Assembly (NCBI RefSeq): GCF_003663885.1
Contig: NZ_RCCE01000001.1
Location: forward strand, 744,001 to 808,000
DNA: 64,000 nt
Reading direction: 5' to 3'
Source: Litoreibacter meonggei
Lineage (GTDB): Bacteria > Pseudomonadota > Alphaproteobacteria > Rhodobacterales > Rhodobacteraceae
Each line of letters opens with the position of its first letter. Within the stretch, counting starts at the first letter, position 1. The notes below the pieces were generated by a model. It had not been told where the DNA came from. It saw only the letters and a program-made list of their open reading frames with translations, and did no database searches. Both the position numbers and the translations under genes were made by a program. Below are positions 25,749-36,542 of the stretch, one piece after another.

Positions 25749-26647
25749 GCGGTCAGGCCTTCCGGCTCCGGCAACCCGTTGGCACGGCAACACGCGGTCA
25801 GGGTGTTGGCAAGCAGACAAGCAATCGTCATTGGTCCGACGCCGCCTGGAACCGGTGTGATCGCGCCGGCAACAGCCGCCGCGCTTTCATAATGCACGTC
25901 CCCGACAAGGCGGGTCTTACCCTCGCCTTTCTCGGGTGCGTCCAACCGGTTGATGCCCACGTCGATCACCGTCGCGCCCGGTTTGATCCAGTCACCCGGC
26001 ACCATTTCAGGACGCCCGACAGCGGCCACGACAATGTCGGCACGGCGCACGACATCTGGCAAATCCTTGGTGCGGGAATGCGCAATCGTCACCGTGCAGC
26101 TATCGCCCAACAGTAGCTGTGCCATAGGCTTGCCAACGATGTTCGAGCGCCCGACAACCACCGCGTCCAACCCGGAAAGAGACCCGTGGTGGTCACGCAG
26201 CATCATCAGACAGCCCAAGGGCGTACAAGGCACCATCGACTTCTGTCCGGTGCCCAAAAGCCCGACATTGGAGATATGAAACCCGTCCACATCCTTGGCC
26301 GGATCAATCGAGTTGATCACCAAATCTTCATTCAAATGCTTCGGCAATGGAAGTTGTACCAGAATGCCATGGATCGTTGCGTCTTCATTCAAGGATTTGA
26401 TGATCGCCAGAAGGTCCGCCTCGGAGGTATCTGCGTCCAGCCGGTGCTCGACCGACTTCATGCCGACTTCAACGGTCATCTTGCCTTTGGAGCGCACGTA
26501 AACTTCGCTTGCCGGGTCTTCACCCACCAGAACGACAGCCAACCCCGGCACAAGGTCGTGATCCGTTTTCAACTTGCTCACGCCTTCCGCGACTTGCCCG
26601 CGCACCTTGGCCGCAAAGGCCTTTCCGTCAATTACCTGTGCGCTCAT
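25745..26647 (-). CDS. folD: Bifunctional methylenetetrahydrofolate dehydrogenase/cyclohydrolase FolD
   Basis: 300 residues. Signature segments are visible: [15 protein letters not shown] (with the catalytic Lys), [39 protein letters not shown] (NADP site) and [15 protein letters not shown]. It interconverts methylene-, methenyl- and formyl-tetrahydrofolate. The start has AAGGAGA upstream. fhs, which makes formyl-THF, lies 107 bases upstream on the same strand. Confidence 0.96.
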   Translation of the reverse strand: MSAQVIDGKAFAAKVRGQVAEGVSKLKTDHDLVPGLAVVLVGEDPASEVYVRSKGKMTVEVGMKSVEHRLDADTSEADLLAIIKSLNEDATIHGILVQLPLPKHLNEDLVINSIDPAKDVDGFHISNVGLLGTGQKSMVPCTPLGCLMMLRDHHGSLSGLDAVVVGRSNIVGKPMAQLLLGDSCTVTIAHSRTKDLPDVVRRADIVVAAVGRPEMVPGDWIKPGATVIDVGINRLDAPEKGEGKTRLVGDVHYESAAAVAGAITPVPGGVGPMTIACLLANTLTACCRANGLPEPEGLTA

Positions 26648-26711
26648 GCCCGCAGTCTCCTTATTGATTTCAAAACCCGCAACACGCGCGGGAAGCAGCC
26701 AAAGCTGCGAC

Positions 26712-26746
26712 GCGGGCGTGGCGGCCTCGATGGCCGCTACGCCCGC
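26712..26746 (-). terminator. Long hairpin between fhs and folD
   Basis: Two 15-base arms, GCGGGCGTGGCGGCC and GGCCGCTACGCCCGC, pair with one mismatch around a five-base loop. It lies eight bases after the fhs stop. No U-tract follows, so it may be a transcript-stabilising or attenuating hairpin instead of a full terminator. Confidence 0.5.
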
Positions 26747-26754
26747 ACCATGTC

Positions 26755-28431
26755 TTAGAACAAGCCTTCGATTTCGCCCGCGTCGTTTAGCATAATCGCT
26801 TCTGCGGACGGAACCCGTGGCAGGCCCGGCATGGTCATGATCTCGCCGCAGACGACAACCACGAACCCTGCCCCAGCTGACAGTCGCACTTCGCGCACTG
26901 GCAACGAGTGACCAACTGGCGCACCACGCAAATTAGGGTCCGTCGAGAACGAATATTGTGTCTTGGCCATACACACTGGCAGATGGCCGTAGCCCGCTTC
27001 TTCCCATTGACGCAGTTGGTCGCGGATTTTCTTATCCGCCAGAACTTCGTCAGCGCGGTAGATTCGCTTGGCGACAGTTTCGATTTTTTCCATCAAGCTC
27101 AAATCATCGGCGTAAAGCGGAGCGAATTGCGACGCGCCGCTTTCAGCGATTTCCGCTACGCGTGTCGCCATCTCCTTGATGCCTTCCGAGCCGTGTGCCC
27201 AGTGTTTGCACAGAATAGCTTCAGATCCCTGCGCCTCGACATAGTTGATAACCGCGGCAACTTCCGCGTCCGTGTCACCAGAGAAGTGATTGATGCCCAC
27301 AACAACCGGCACGCCAAATGATTTAACGTTTTCGATATGGCGACCAAGGTTGGAACAACCGGCATTCACCGCATCTACGTTTTCTTCCGCCAGATCGGCT
27401 TTCAGCACACCACCGTTCATTTTCATCGCACGGACGGTCGCAACCAGAACCACGCAGTCAGGCGCCAGCCCGGCTTTGCGGCACTTGATGTTCATGAATT
27501 TTTCGGCGCCTAAGTCAGCCCCGAAACCCGCTTCGGTGACCACGAAATCGGCCAATTTCAGCGCCGTCGTGGTTGCCACAACCGAGTTACAGCCATGGGC
27601 GATATTGGCAAACGGGCCGCCATGTACGAAAGCCGGATTGTTTTCCAGCGTCTGCACAAGGTTTGGCTGCATCGCTTGTTGCAGCAGCACCGTCATCGCA
27701 CCGTCGGCCTTAATATCACGGCAATAGATTGGAGAGCGGTCACGGCGATACGCCACAATGATGTCGCCAAGGCGTTTTTGCAGATCGTCCAGATCAAGCG
27801 CCAGACACAGGATCGCCATAACTTCGGAGGCCACAGTGATGTCGAACCCCGTCTGACGCGGGAAGCCGTTGGCAACCCCGCCCAGAGAAGTCACGCAATC
27901 GCGCAACGCACGGTCGTTCATGTCCAGAACCCGCTTCCAAACCACCCGGCGCTCGTCGATTTCCAGCTCGTTGCCCCAATAGATGTGATTGTCGATCATC
28001 GCCGACAGCAGGTTATGCGCGGAGGTAATCGCATGGAAGTCGCCCGTGAAATGCAGGTTCATCTCTTCCATCGGCACGACTTGCGCGTATCCGCCACCAG
28101 CGGCCCCGCCCTTCATCCCGAAACACGGGCCCAACGACGCTTCGCGAATACAAATCGCAGCTTTCTTGCCAATCGCGTTCAAGCCATCGCCAAGACCAAC
28201 GGTTGTCGTCGTCTTGCCCTCGCCCGCAGGGGTCGGGTTGATTGCAGTCACAAGGATCAGCTTACCGTCTTTCTTACCGCGCTGTGCGGCGATGAAATCT
28301 GCCGACACCTTTGCCTTATCGTGGCCGAAGGGCAGAAGGTCCGCTTCCGGAATGCCCAACTTGGCACCAATCTCTTGGATCGGGCGCTTTTTGGCCTCGC
28401 GGGCAATCTCGATATCGGTCTTGAAACTCAT
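26755..28431 (-). CDS. fhs: Formate-tetrahydrofolate ligase
   Basis: 558 residues, the usual length. The ATP-binding loop [18 protein letters not shown] and the conserved [20 protein letters not shown] are near residues 65-125. It activates formate with ATP to 10-formyl-THF and, with FolD, allows one-carbon units to flow in either direction. I chose the ATG at 28431 with AAGGGGAGA upstream; the longer open frame from 28530 adds residues without similarity to the family. Confidence 0.96.
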   Translation of the reverse strand: MSFKTDIEIAREAKKRPIQEIGAKLGIPEADLLPFGHDKAKVSADFIAAQRGKKDGKLILVTAINPTPAGEGKTTTTVGLGDGLNAIGKKAAICIREASLGPCFGMKGGAAGGGYAQVVPMEEMNLHFTGDFHAITSAHNLLSAMIDNHIYWGNELEIDERRVVWKRVLDMNDRALRDCVTSLGGVANGFPRQTGFDITVASEVMAILCLALDLDDLQKRLGDIIVAYRRDRSPIYCRDIKADGAMTVLLQQAMQPNLVQTLENNPAFVHGGPFANIAHGCNSVVATTTALKLADFVVTEAGFGADLGAEKFMNIKCRKAGLAPDCVVLVATVRAMKMNGGVLKADLAEENVDAVNAGCSNLGRHIENVKSFGVPVVVGINHFSGDTDAEVAAVINYVEAQGSEAILCKHWAHGSEGIKEMATRVAEIAESGASQFAPLYADDLSLMEKIETVAKRIYRADEVLADKKIRDQLRQWEEAGYGHLPVCMAKTQYSFSTDPNLRGAPVGHSLPVREVRLSAGAGFVVVVCGEIMTMPGLPRVPSAEAIMLNDAGEIEGLF

Positions 28432-28611
28432 GGCTTGTCTCCCCTTGGCCCGCGCACATGCGCATCGGCACGATTGTGTACCATCGCCTATATCGGGGAT
28501 ACGGCTGATCGCATCCTGCGTTTCCGACATTTATGGCCCCGGAATCGGCCTCTATCCCGTTATGAGTTTCAGATGGAGAACAGCCGCCAAAAATGGGACT
28601 GCCCACTGCGA

Positions 28612-29199
28612 TTAGCCCGCGATCTCGGACCATGGACGTTGATCGGGGATATGCAGCGTGACCATATCACCAACACGCAACATGCCCTCTCTTTCTACCC
28701 ATGCGGTCACGCCACGGCGTCCCTTCGCCGCCTCCTTGAAGGCGCGGCCATGCCCTGGCGCATCTTCTTCAATGACGGGGGCTGGCAAATGGCACGGGCG
28801 GTTTTCCATATCGACAGTCATCGTGGTGCCGTCTTGGGTCTGCAACCGAGAGGACGGGGGAATATGTGTAAAATCTGGAATGCCTTCAATCACAATACCG
28901 GCTCCGCACCATTCGGGGTTAAATTCCTCAACACCAATGGCAGACGCGACTGCCGCCATCTCTTCCATTGAAACGATGCAAATCTGGCGCGTATTTTTAA
29001 TTGGTGTCCCTCTGGGATATTGAGAAATTACGCGGCTGCAAGACTCGCGCGTCAGCCCACCATGGTCTTCGCACTCGATGCCGTCGAACCTGGCGGCGAC
29101 CTCGTTCAAAGGAGCCGACCGCAAGGCTGCCGCCCTATTCGCCACCCGTCCCAACCACACGATCGTACCGGTGTATTCTGTCTTCTTCAAAGCGGGCAT
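28612..29199 (-). CDS. MOSC domain protein
   Basis: 195 residues. The pattern HGGLTRESCSRV, TRQICIVSMEE and NRPCHLPAPVIEE fits stand-alone MOSC domains; the Cys in NRPC is the likely sulfur- or molybdenum-cofactor-carrying residue. These proteins are related to the C-terminal domain of molybdenum cofactor sulfurase. The start at 29199 has TTGGAG eight bases upstream. Confidence 0.8.
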   Translation of the reverse strand: MPALKKTEYTGTIVWLGRVANRAAALRSAPLNEVAARFDGIECEDHGGLTRESCSRVISQYPRGTPIKNTRQICIVSMEEMAAVASAIGVEEFNPEWCGAGIVIEGIPDFTHIPPSSRLQTQDGTTMTVDMENRPCHLPAPVIEEDAPGHGRAFKEAAKGRRGVTAWVEREGMLRVGDMVTLHIPDQRPWSEIAG

Positions 29200-29289
29200 A
29201 GAGTTGGTCTCCAATCATAGTGCTCGGAGACAATGGGCAACAATGCCAACGCCGTCCAATCAAACTCTGTGACATGGCACGTAACATGC

Positions 29290-29317
29290 AAACGCCCCAC
29301 CAATTGGCAGGGCGTTT
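29290..29317 (-). terminator. Terminator-like hairpin downstream of ftsH
   Basis: AAACGCCC and GGGCGTTT form an eight-base stem around a loop of 12 bases. It lies about 28 bases after the ftsH stop. The T-tract is short on the minus strand and better on the plus strand. Confidence 0.55.
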
Positions 29318-29344
29318 TATATCTTAAACGTCAATCTCACGCCG

Positions 29345-31264
29345 TTAAGCAGAAGGTTCCGGCTCCATACCGCCATCAGATTTCGGCGTTTTGGGCTTAC
29401 GTGTCTTCGGGATCGCGGCAACTGACGTCGTGCCACTATCAGGCGTGTCGTCTTCTTCGTCATCACCACGGTTCAGCGGCTGACCCGCAATCACCTTAGC
29501 AATTTCCGAGCCGGTCAAGGTCTCGTATTCCAACAGGCCCTGCGCCAGACGTTCCCATTCCTCGTTCTTCTCGGTCAGGACGCGCTTGGCGGTCTCATAG
29601 CCGTCATCAATCAGCTCCTTAACCTTCTGATCAATGATTTTCTGAGTTTCCTGCGAATGGCTGGTACCACCACCATAAGCCCCCAGATGGGATTGCTGCT
29701 CATTGGCGTAGTCGACATGACCCAACTCTTCGGAGAAACCGAACTGGGTCACCATTGCACGCGCGATCTTGGAGACTTGTTGAATGTCCGAGGTTGCACC
29801 CGAGGTTACGTTTTCAGGTCCAAACTTCAGTTCTTCCGCAACCTTGCCGCCCATCGCCATAGCGATTTTGGAGGTGTATTTGGTACGCGACACAGACAAC
29901 TGATCACGCTCGGGCAAGCTCATCACCAGACCCAAGGCACGGCCACGGGGGATGATTGTCGCTTTGTGAATTGGATCATGCTGCGGAACATTTAGCCCCA
30001 CAATCGCGTGCCCTGCTTCATGGTAGGCGGTCAGTTTTTTCTCGTCTTCGGTCATTACCATAGAGCGGCGCTCCGCACCCATCATGACCTTGTCCTTGGC
30101 GTTCTCGAAATCTTCCATCGTCACGAAGCGACGTCCAACCCGGGCCGCCGTCAACGCGGACTCGTTCACAAGGTTAGCCAAATCCGCACCAGAAAACCCA
30201 GGCGAGCCACGCGCGATGATCCGCAGATCTACATCTGGTCCAAGCGGCACCTTGCGCGCATGAACCCGCAGGATTTTTTCACGTCCTTTGATATCTGGGT
30301 TTGGCACCTGAACCTGACGGTCGAAACGACCGGGGCGCAGCAGCGCAGGGTCCAGCACATCAGGACGGTTGGTTGCAGCAACGATGATGATGCCCTCGTT
30401 GGCTTCAAAACCGTCCATCTCGACCAAAAGCTGGTTCAACGTCTGTTCACGTTCGTCATTGCCTCCGCCATAGCCAGCCCCGCGGGAGCGGCCAACAGCG
30501 TCGATCTCGTCAATAAACACGATGCAAGGCGCGTTCTTTTTGGCTTGCTCAAACATATCACGAACGCGTGATGCACCGACACCAACGAACATTTCGACAA
30601 AATCGGAGCCGGAAATGGTGAAGAAAGGCACGCCGGCTTCGCCAGCAACAGCGCGTGCCAGAAGCGTTTTACCGGTCCCGGGAGGGCCCACCAGCAATGC
30701 ACCTTTGGGTATCTTGCCACCAAGGCGCGAGAATTTCTGCGGGTTGCGCAGGAACTCTACGATCTCTTCCAGATCATCCTTCGCCTCGTCGATGCCAGCC
30801 ACGTCGTCAAAGGTCACACGGCCTTGCTTTTCGGTCAGCAGTTTGGCCTTCGATTTGCCGAAGCCCATAGCCCCGCCTTTGCCGCCGCCCTGCATCCGGT
30901 TCATAAAGAAAATCCAGATGCCGATGATCACAAGGAATGGCAGCAACGTCCCGACATAAGCCAAAATTCCGTTTTGTTCCTGACGCTTGGCCTCGATTGC
31001 GACCTTATTCTCAAGCAGCACAGGGGTTACATCTACACCCTCCGGCTTAATCGTCGCGAACTGCTCATTGCCGGAACGGATGATGATATTCTCACCATCC
31101 AGCGTCACTTGGCTTACATCGCCCGACTCAACCCGCGAAATGAAGTCCGAATAAGGAATCACGCGGGAGTCTGCAGCGGTCTGACCGCCGTTAAACAGAT
31201 TGAAAAGAGCGAGGATCAATAAAAACAATACGACCCAGAAAGCGATGTTTCTCGCGTTGCCCAA
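29345..31264 (-). CDS. ftsH: ATP-dependent zinc metalloprotease FtsH
   Basis: 639 residues. The N-terminus has two membrane helices (residues about 8-26 and 105-124) that frame a periplasmic loop. The AAA domain shows [13 protein letters not shown] near residue 191 and the second region of homology [19 protein letters not shown]. The zinc protease motif is [11 protein letters not shown] near residue 412. It degrades membrane proteins and short-lived regulators. It is the last gene of the tol-pal-tilS block, about 89 bases after tilS. Confidence 0.97.
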   Translation of the reverse strand: MGNARNIAFWVVLFLLILALFNLFNGGQTAADSRVIPYSDFISRVESGDVSQVTLDGENIIIRSGNEQFATIKPEGVDVTPVLLENKVAIEAKRQEQNGILAYVGTLLPFLVIIGIWIFFMNRMQGGGKGGAMGFGKSKAKLLTEKQGRVTFDDVAGIDEAKDDLEEIVEFLRNPQKFSRLGGKIPKGALLVGPPGTGKTLLARAVAGEAGVPFFTISGSDFVEMFVGVGASRVRDMFEQAKKNAPCIVFIDEIDAVGRSRGAGYGGGNDEREQTLNQLLVEMDGFEANEGIIIVAATNRPDVLDPALLRPGRFDRQVQVPNPDIKGREKILRVHARKVPLGPDVDLRIIARGSPGFSGADLANLVNESALTAARVGRRFVTMEDFENAKDKVMMGAERRSMVMTEDEKKLTAYHEAGHAIVGLNVPQHDPIHKATIIPRGRALGLVMSLPERDQLSVSRTKYTSKIAMAMGGKVAEELKFGPENVTSGATSDIQQVSKIARAMVTQFGFSEELGHVDYANEQQSHLGAYGGGTSHSQETQKIIDQKVKELIDDGYETAKRVLTEKNEEWERLAQGLLEYETLTGSEIAKVIAGQPLNRGDDEEDDTPDSGTTSVAAIPKTRKPKTPKSDGGMEPEPSA

Positions 31265-31353
31265 GGGAGTTCTCCTAAATCAGCTCGGCTTTGACGCAGA
31301 CACTTACGCCACTTACAGCCGTTGGTGTTAAAATAGGGATAAGTGGCGCATGT

Positions 31354-32577
31354 TCAATGCGATAAAACGAACTCTAGGTACTCACAGTCATGTTGTCGCA
31401 GCGTCAGGCTCCAATTATTGGCCCATCCGGCCAATGGGGCCGCCAGCAACCTGTCACCCTCCCACACCGAAGGCGAGGCAAGCACCGAAGCGTGGGGCAA
31501 TCCGGTATCACGCCAATTGACCGCACATTGGGACAATCCTGCCTCTCCCAAAGCCCGTATTTCAGTGGTTTTGCTATGCGTACCAGCCACGCTCCATCGC
31601 TGGTCCCAAACCTCGGTTGACGGCACGCGAAGCTCCGCGACCGCGTTCAATTCCCGCCCGACGCGAAGCTCCGCGTCGTCGGACGTGATCAAGCAACCAT
31701 GCAGCACGGATTTCTGGCGCAAATCCGCCAGTACCCGCATCATCTTCACGCCACGCGGCGGATAATCCTGCCCCGCGACGAATTGCAAAGCCGAATTGAG
31801 CAATCTGCGCTGCGACTCAGCTGACTTTGCCTCCAGCCAGTGAAGGTCAAAGCACAGATCACCCCGATCCAGCCGGACATGGTCTTCCACCTCCGCTGCT
31901 AGCTCAGCATTCAAGTCGCGGCGAGTCGCTTGCAGGTTGCTTAGAGACATCAGGATTTGCTCGGCAGAGATACCTGCGGTCTCCAGCGCGCTCATACTCT
32001 GGCGCACCTGAATGCGCTGGTAGCCGGGGTCGTCATTGCTCGGATCATCACGCCAAGTGATCCCCGCGCCTTGCAAGATATCGCGCAATTCCGACCGGCG
32101 GGCGTGAAGCAAGGGGCGATGGAACGCGATCCCACCACGCGAGAACGAAGCCTGCATTCCGGACAACCCGTCCAAGCCCGCCCCCCGCGACAAGCCCATC
32201 AGAAATGTCTCGATATTGTCGTCGGCGGTATGCCCAAGCGCCACGCAGTCCAGTCCGGCCTCGGCGGCCCAATCCGACAGCAACCGGTAGCGCCCTCGCC
32301 GCGCCTGATCTTGCAGGTTGCCCGTGCCGTCCCAGTGCCAGTGCAACACATCGTGCGAAACACCATGCGTCACACAAAACGCGGAGACCACCTGCGCTTC
32401 TGCTTGGGCTTCATCGCGAAGATTGTGGTTCACGGTGGCGACCCGAACCAGCACTCCGGCTTGCAACAGCATATGCAACAACGCCATGCTGTCGCCGCCG
32501 CCAGAGACGGCAACGCCCAGAACGCTGTCCGGCTTCAATGAGGTTAAAAAATCTTCAGGAAGCGCCGAGGCGGTCAC
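31354..32577 (-). CDS. tilS: tRNA(Ile)-lysidine synthase TilS
   Basis: 407 residues. The PP-loop ATP-pyrophosphatase motif VSGGGDSMALLHML is near residue 25. LGHTADDNIETFLMGLSRGAG and the C-terminal region complete the family. It converts the wobble cytidine of a tRNA-Ile to lysidine so that AUA is read as isoleucine. Its start overlaps the end of cpoB by four bases. tilS-ftsH adjacency is conserved in many bacteria. Confidence 0.93.
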   Translation of the reverse strand: MTASALPEDFLTSLKPDSVLGVAVSGGGDSMALLHMLLQAGVLVRVATVNHNLRDEAQAEAQVVSAFCVTHGVSHDVLHWHWDGTGNLQDQARRGRYRLLSDWAAEAGLDCVALGHTADDNIETFLMGLSRGAGLDGLSGMQASFSRGGIAFHRPLLHARRSELRDILQGAGITWRDDPSNDDPGYQRIQVRQSMSALETAGISAEQILMSLSNLQATRRDLNAELAAEVEDHVRLDRGDLCFDLHWLEAKSAESQRRLLNSALQFVAGQDYPPRGVKMMRVLADLRQKSVLHGCLITSDDAELRVGRELNAVAELRVPSTEVWDQRWSVAGTHSKTTEIRALGEAGLSQCAVNWRDTGLPHASVLASPSVWEGDRLLAAPLAGWANNWSLTLRQHDCEYLEFVLSH

Positions 32578-33389
32578 TGGCAGCCAAGATTGCGCATCGA
32601 CGAGTTCGCCGGAAGCACTTGATCCGATCCGGGATAGCGCACGCCAACTTCTTGCAGCATCAGGCAGGCTTCTTCTGCTTGACCCAGCTCATACAACGCC
32701 AACCCCAGCCTCAATAGCGCTTCCGGCGCGCGCGGGGCATCAGGTGAGCCGGAAAAGCTTTCCAGATAAGACCGCGCTGCGTTGTTCCAGTCGCCCGATT
32801 GCGCCAGCGCCTGGCCGCGCAAGAAATAGGCGTCGGAGGCTAGAGGCCCCCCCGGGTAGGATTCATTAAAGGCCGCAAACTGCTCCGCGGCGCTGCGAAA
32901 GTCACCGGCTGCGAGCGCCTCCTGCGCCCGCTCGAAGTCGGCTTTCTCGGAAATGGCCAGTTCTGCCCCGCCCGTATCAGGCGAAGCGGTCGGCGCAACA
33001 GCAACGGGCGCGTTACCAGTGTCTCCACCCAAAGTCGGGGTTTCCCCAAGCGACCCAAGATCGCAGCCTTCTTCCAACTCGCACAGGCGGAATTCCAGAT
33101 CTCCCACGCGGTTGGTGCCGTCGGTCACCACACGGTTGATACGGTTCTCAAGGTCTTCGGCCTTGGAGGTCAGTTTTGCCAAGGATGCCTCGATAATGTC
33201 GATGCGTTGCAATGTGTCACCGGTGATCGTCAAACCACCAGTATTGCCGCTCGACACCTCAGAGCGCAGTTGAACCAGAGCAGCATTCAGCTGCCCCAAC
33301 TCCGCGCGAATATCCGCAAGGCTCGAGTCCTGCGCGGCCAGCGGCCCCACACTCAGAGCGAAACTCAAACACATCAGAACCTTGCGCAT
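32574..33389 (-). CDS. cpoB: Tol-Pal system protein CpoB/YbgF
   Basis: 271 residues. Signal peptide (CLSFALSVGPLAAQ), then a coiled-coil region (LGQLNAALVQLRSEV, LAKLTSKAEDLENRINRV), then a linker and TPR repeats (ALAAGDFRSAAEQFAAFNES, LRGQALAQSGDWNNAARSYL). It couples peptidoglycan synthesis to outer-membrane constriction through TolA. It follows pal by 12 bases. Confidence 0.92.
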   Translation of the reverse strand: MRKVLMCLSFALSVGPLAAQDSSLADIRAELGQLNAALVQLRSEVSSGNTGGLTITGDTLQRIDIIEASLAKLTSKAEDLENRINRVVTDGTNRVGDLEFRLCELEEGCDLGSLGETPTLGGDTGNAPVAVAPTASPDTGGAELAISEKADFERAQEALAAGDFRSAAEQFAAFNESYPGGPLASDAYFLRGQALAQSGDWNNAARSYLESFSGSPDAPRAPEALLRLGLALYELGQAEEACLMLQEVGVRYPGSDQVLPANSSMRNLGCQ

Positions 33390-33401
33390 AATCTTAGCCT
33401 A

Positions 33402-33920
33402 TCAGCTGCCAACACCTGCGGAGATCACTGTCACCGCACGGCGGTTCTTCGCATAACATTCTTCCGTTGAACAGACCGCAAGCGGGCGCTCCTTGCCGAA
33501 GGTCACCGTGCGCAGACGGTTGTCGGCGACACCGTTCGCCACAAGGTAGTCACGGGCGGCGGCGGCACGACGCGCGCCCAGTGCAAGGTTATACTCGCGC
33601 GTGCCCTGCTCGTCGGCGTGGCCTTCAACGATCGCGCTATAGGTCGTGTTGTTGTTCAACCAGTTGGCTTGTTGGCTCAACGTGGCGCGGGCTGTGTCGT
33701 TGATCGTGGATTGGTCCACGGCAAACAGCACTGTGTCCCCAATGGTTTGGTTAAAATAGGCTGGGCTGTTCGCGTCCAGTGCGGAGCTGGAAATTCCGCC
33801 GTTATCTAGACTGCCAGCACCTGCACCGGCACCATTGCCGCTGCGGTCAAACGGGCTTTTGGCGCAAGCGGCAAGCGCCAGCGTGGTGGTCAGCACTACA
33901 ACCTTGGTAAACGTCTTCAT
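33402..33920 (-). CDS. pal: Peptidoglycan-associated lipoprotein Pal
   Basis: 172 residues. The lipobox is LALAACAK (Cys19). The OmpA-like domain holds FAVDQSTINDTARATLSQQA, IVEGHADEQGTREYNLALGA and NRRAVTVISAG. It ties the outer membrane to peptidoglycan and works with TolB. It lies 84 bases after tolB. Confidence 0.96.
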   Translation of the reverse strand: MKTFTKVVVLTTTLALAACAKSPFDRSGNGAGAGAGSLDNGGISSSALDANSPAYFNQTIGDTVLFAVDQSTINDTARATLSQQANWLNNNTTYSAIVEGHADEQGTREYNLALGARRAAAARDYLVANGVADNRLRTVTFGKERPLAVCSTEECYAKNRRAVTVISAGVGS

Positions 33921-34004
33921 GGGGTTTGATCCTTATGGGTCATTATATGTTAGCTCGATTGCGCCGAACTTAGCATGTGCGCGGCGCAAAGGGAATCTCA
34001 CGGT

Positions 34005-35312
34005 TTATTTCAGCAACGGTGACCAGCTCGGGTCCGACGCCTGCGCTTGCACGGCCTTCAGGTTCCGCCCTGAAATATCCACCGAATACAGCGTTGACGA
34101 CCCGCCAGAGCCTGCCGTTTCGCGGGTGAACATGATCACACGGCCATTCGGCGACCATGTCGGGCCTTCATCCAGGAACGAGGCCGTCAGCAGCCGCTCA
34201 CCCGACCCGTCGGTGCGCATCACGCCGATGTGAAACCGGCCACGGTTTTGCTTGGTGAACGCGATCAGGTCGCCACGCGGTGACCAGACGGGCGTACCAT
34301 AGCGGCCCTGCCCGAAGGAAATCCGCGTCGCCTCGCCACCCCCCGCGCTCATTACATAAAGCTGCTGGGTGCCGGAGCGGTCGCTCTCGAACACGATCTG
34401 AGTGCCGTCTGGTGAATAGCTGGGTGCAGTCTCGATTGCGGGGCTGGAGGTCAGCTGCGTGCGCTGCCCGCTATCCAGATTAAGCTTGTAGATATCCGTG
34501 TTTGACCCTGTGGTCAGCGAGAACACGACATCCTGCCCGTTCGGCGCGAAACGCGGCGCAAAGCTCATCGTGCCCGGCTGGTCTTGCAGCACACGACGCC
34601 CGACCGAGGCCACGTCCAACACGTAAATCTTCGGGAACCCGCTCTCGTACGAGGTGTAGATCACCCGGTCGCCATTGGGCGAGAAACGCGGTGCCAGCAC
34701 AATCGCCTGCGCATCGGTCAGGAATTGCTGGTTGGCTCCGTCATAATCCATGATGCCGAGGCGTTTCAGGCGGGCGTTCTTCGGGCCGGTTTCCGACACA
34801 TACACGACGCGGCTGTCAAAGTATCCGCCCTCTCCGGTGATCCGCGAATACACGGCGTCCGCCACCTTGTGGGCCATGCGGCGCCATCCATTGGTGGAGC
34901 CAACAAATTGCAGCCCCTCGCCCAACTGGTCTTCGGAAAACACATCAAACAGGCGGAATTTCACGATGATCTGCCCGTCACCTGTTGTGGAGACAGCGCC
35001 GGTAATCAGCGCCTGCGCATTTATCGCCTTCCAATCCGCATATTGGACGGGGCTGTCAAAGCTGGTGATCTGGCTGATGAACGCATCTTGGCTGATCGCG
35101 CGAAACAGGCCGGAGCCTTGCAAGTCCGACGACACAACAGCCGCCAGATCGCGGGCATATTGGTCTGCACCCGCAGTTTCCGCGATGAACGCAGGGGCCG
35201 CAAATGGCAACGGCTCGATATTGGGGCTGTCCAACTCGATGCGCAAAGGTTCGGCCTGCGCGGCGGAGACCGCCATCACAAACGCAAGACAGGTGAGAAG
35301 CATCTTCATCAT
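34005..35312 (-). CDS. tolB: Tol-Pal system beta-propeller protein TolB
   Basis: 435 residues. Signal peptide ([16 protein letters not shown]), then the N-terminal TolB domain ([20 protein letters not shown]) and six-bladed propeller repeats with [55 protein letters not shown] and [13 protein letters not shown]. It is periplasmic and binds Pal. AAGGA precedes the start. Confidence 0.97.
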   Translation of the reverse strand: MMKMLLTCLAFVMAVSAAQAEPLRIELDSPNIEPLPFAAPAFIAETAGADQYARDLAAVVSSDLQGSGLFRAISQDAFISQITSFDSPVQYADWKAINAQALITGAVSTTGDGQIIVKFRLFDVFSEDQLGEGLQFVGSTNGWRRMAHKVADAVYSRITGEGGYFDSRVVYVSETGPKNARLKRLGIMDYDGANQQFLTDAQAIVLAPRFSPNGDRVIYTSYESGFPKIYVLDVASVGRRVLQDQPGTMSFAPRFAPNGQDVVFSLTTGSNTDIYKLNLDSGQRTQLTSSPAIETAPSYSPDGTQIVFESDRSGTQQLYVMSAGGGEATRISFGQGRYGTPVWSPRGDLIAFTKQNRGRFHIGVMRTDGSGERLLTASFLDEGPTWSPNGRVIMFTRETAGSGGSSTLYSVDISGRNLKAVQAQASDPSWSPLLK

Positions 35313-35396
35313 GGTCTTATCCTTTCACGCAGACGGTACATTGCAAGGCGTTCTCGCCCTGCGTGGCCGCACTTCGGCGTATTTGCGCCATTTTGG

Positions 35397-36536
35397 TCAT
35401 CTGATTTCTTTCTTCGTCGCGTTGAAGCTTACTTCCACTTCACGCCATTGGTCATATTTGTCGAGGGGAAGGTTGTACCCGCTTGCCCCGCAACGGATAA
35501 TCGCGCGGCGTGCCGCCTCGTAGGCCCGCGTCACCGCATCGCCGCTGCCACCTGTAGACGAGATCATCCGAATCGAGCCCACAATCGGCTTGGCATTTTG
35601 CTCCATCTGGAAGCCGACAACCACGGAAACCGCCAAGGCATCCGTGCCCAACGCGCCGACATTCCAGCACTTCTGAATACCCAGAATAAAGGTACCCTTT
35701 TCGGACCGCGTAATCGGGGAGGACGTGCCGCCACCGGGATTGGCGTTGTCTGCCACTGCGGTCGATGTGTTGGCTTCGGCCACCGCATTCGCAATGCTAT
35801 CCGCAAGGCTCGGTGCTTCGCTGGGGGTCTCGGTCGGTGTTTCTGCAACCTGCGGCGCAGGGGGCGCGGGCGGCTTTGGCTTGCGGCCGGGCCGCGTCGA
35901 TTTGGTCGGCGCAGAGGTCGACGGCTCGTCCGCTTCGGTCACGATCTCGGTCGTGGCCTCTTCGCGGGCGGTCTCGTCCTGCGCCTCTTGCACGGGGGTT
36001 GGATCAGCCGCAGGCGCAGTCGCCGCTTGATCGGTGTCGCCAACCGCAACCTCCGGGTCAGGCTGCTCGACCACCTCTTCGGCAATCCGCTCCGCAGGGC
36101 GCGGAACAGCCACAGCATCGGGCACGATCAAAGTCGCCCCCGGATCGCCATCGACATCGGGTGCTTCTGGTTGCTCCGGCACCACGGGTGCCTCGACAGG
36201 CTCCGCTGGTTCGGGGATCACAGGCTCGGGCTCAGGTGCAACCTCTTCCACCGGACGCGGGGTTGGCGGCGGCGCGCTTGGTGTTTCCGGCTCCACGGCG
36301 GGGGCGGGTTGGTCCACGTCAGCGGGCACTTCCGGCGCGGGCGGCAATTCCCCTTCACCCGGGGATTGGGCCTGCATGGACGCAAATTCTTCGCCCGAGA
36401 TAATCGAGACGTTGCTGACCTTCACTTCAAAATCCGTGTCCCGCGCAACAAAAAGCCCCCCTACGATCAGGTAGAGGATGAAGGCCGCGTGGCCTGCGCC
36501 GGAAACATAGGTGCCGGTATTTGGGGACATGCGCAT
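35397..36536 (-). CDS. tolA: TolA-like energy-transducing protein
   Basis: 379 residues. A single N-terminal membrane helix (GAGHAAFILYLIVGGLFVA) carries the Ser-His pair of the TolA/TonB type. The central part (residues about 60-270) is acidic, Pro/Glu/Ala-rich and not the Ala/Lys helix of enterobacterial TolA. The C-terminal domain (IQKCWNVGALGTDALAVSVV, RRAIIRCGASGYNLP) has the two Cys typical for alphaproteobacterial TolA. It links TolQR in the inner membrane to TolB-Pal. It follows tolR by six bases. Confidence 0.9.
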   Translation of the reverse strand: MRMSPNTGTYVSGAGHAAFILYLIVGGLFVARDTDFEVKVSNVSIISGEEFASMQAQSPGEGELPPAPEVPADVDQPAPAVEPETPSAPPPTPRPVEEVAPEPEPVIPEPAEPVEAPVVPEQPEAPDVDGDPGATLIVPDAVAVPRPAERIAEEVVEQPDPEVAVGDTDQAATAPAADPTPVQEAQDETAREEATTEIVTEADEPSTSAPTKSTRPGRKPKPPAPPAPQVAETPTETPSEAPSLADSIANAVAEANTSTAVADNANPGGGTSSPITRSEKGTFILGIQKCWNVGALGTDALAVSVVVGFQMEQNAKPIVGSIRMISSTGGSGDAVTRAYEAARRAIIRCGASGYNLPLDKYDQWREVEVSFNATKKEIR

Positions 36537-36542
36537 GCGCGC

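Noticed and set aside
29275-29290. TGGCAC-like sigma-54 promoter after ftsH
   Set aside because: TGGCAC is present but the downstream TTGCW element is not matched (ATGCA), and the orientation does not face a gene.
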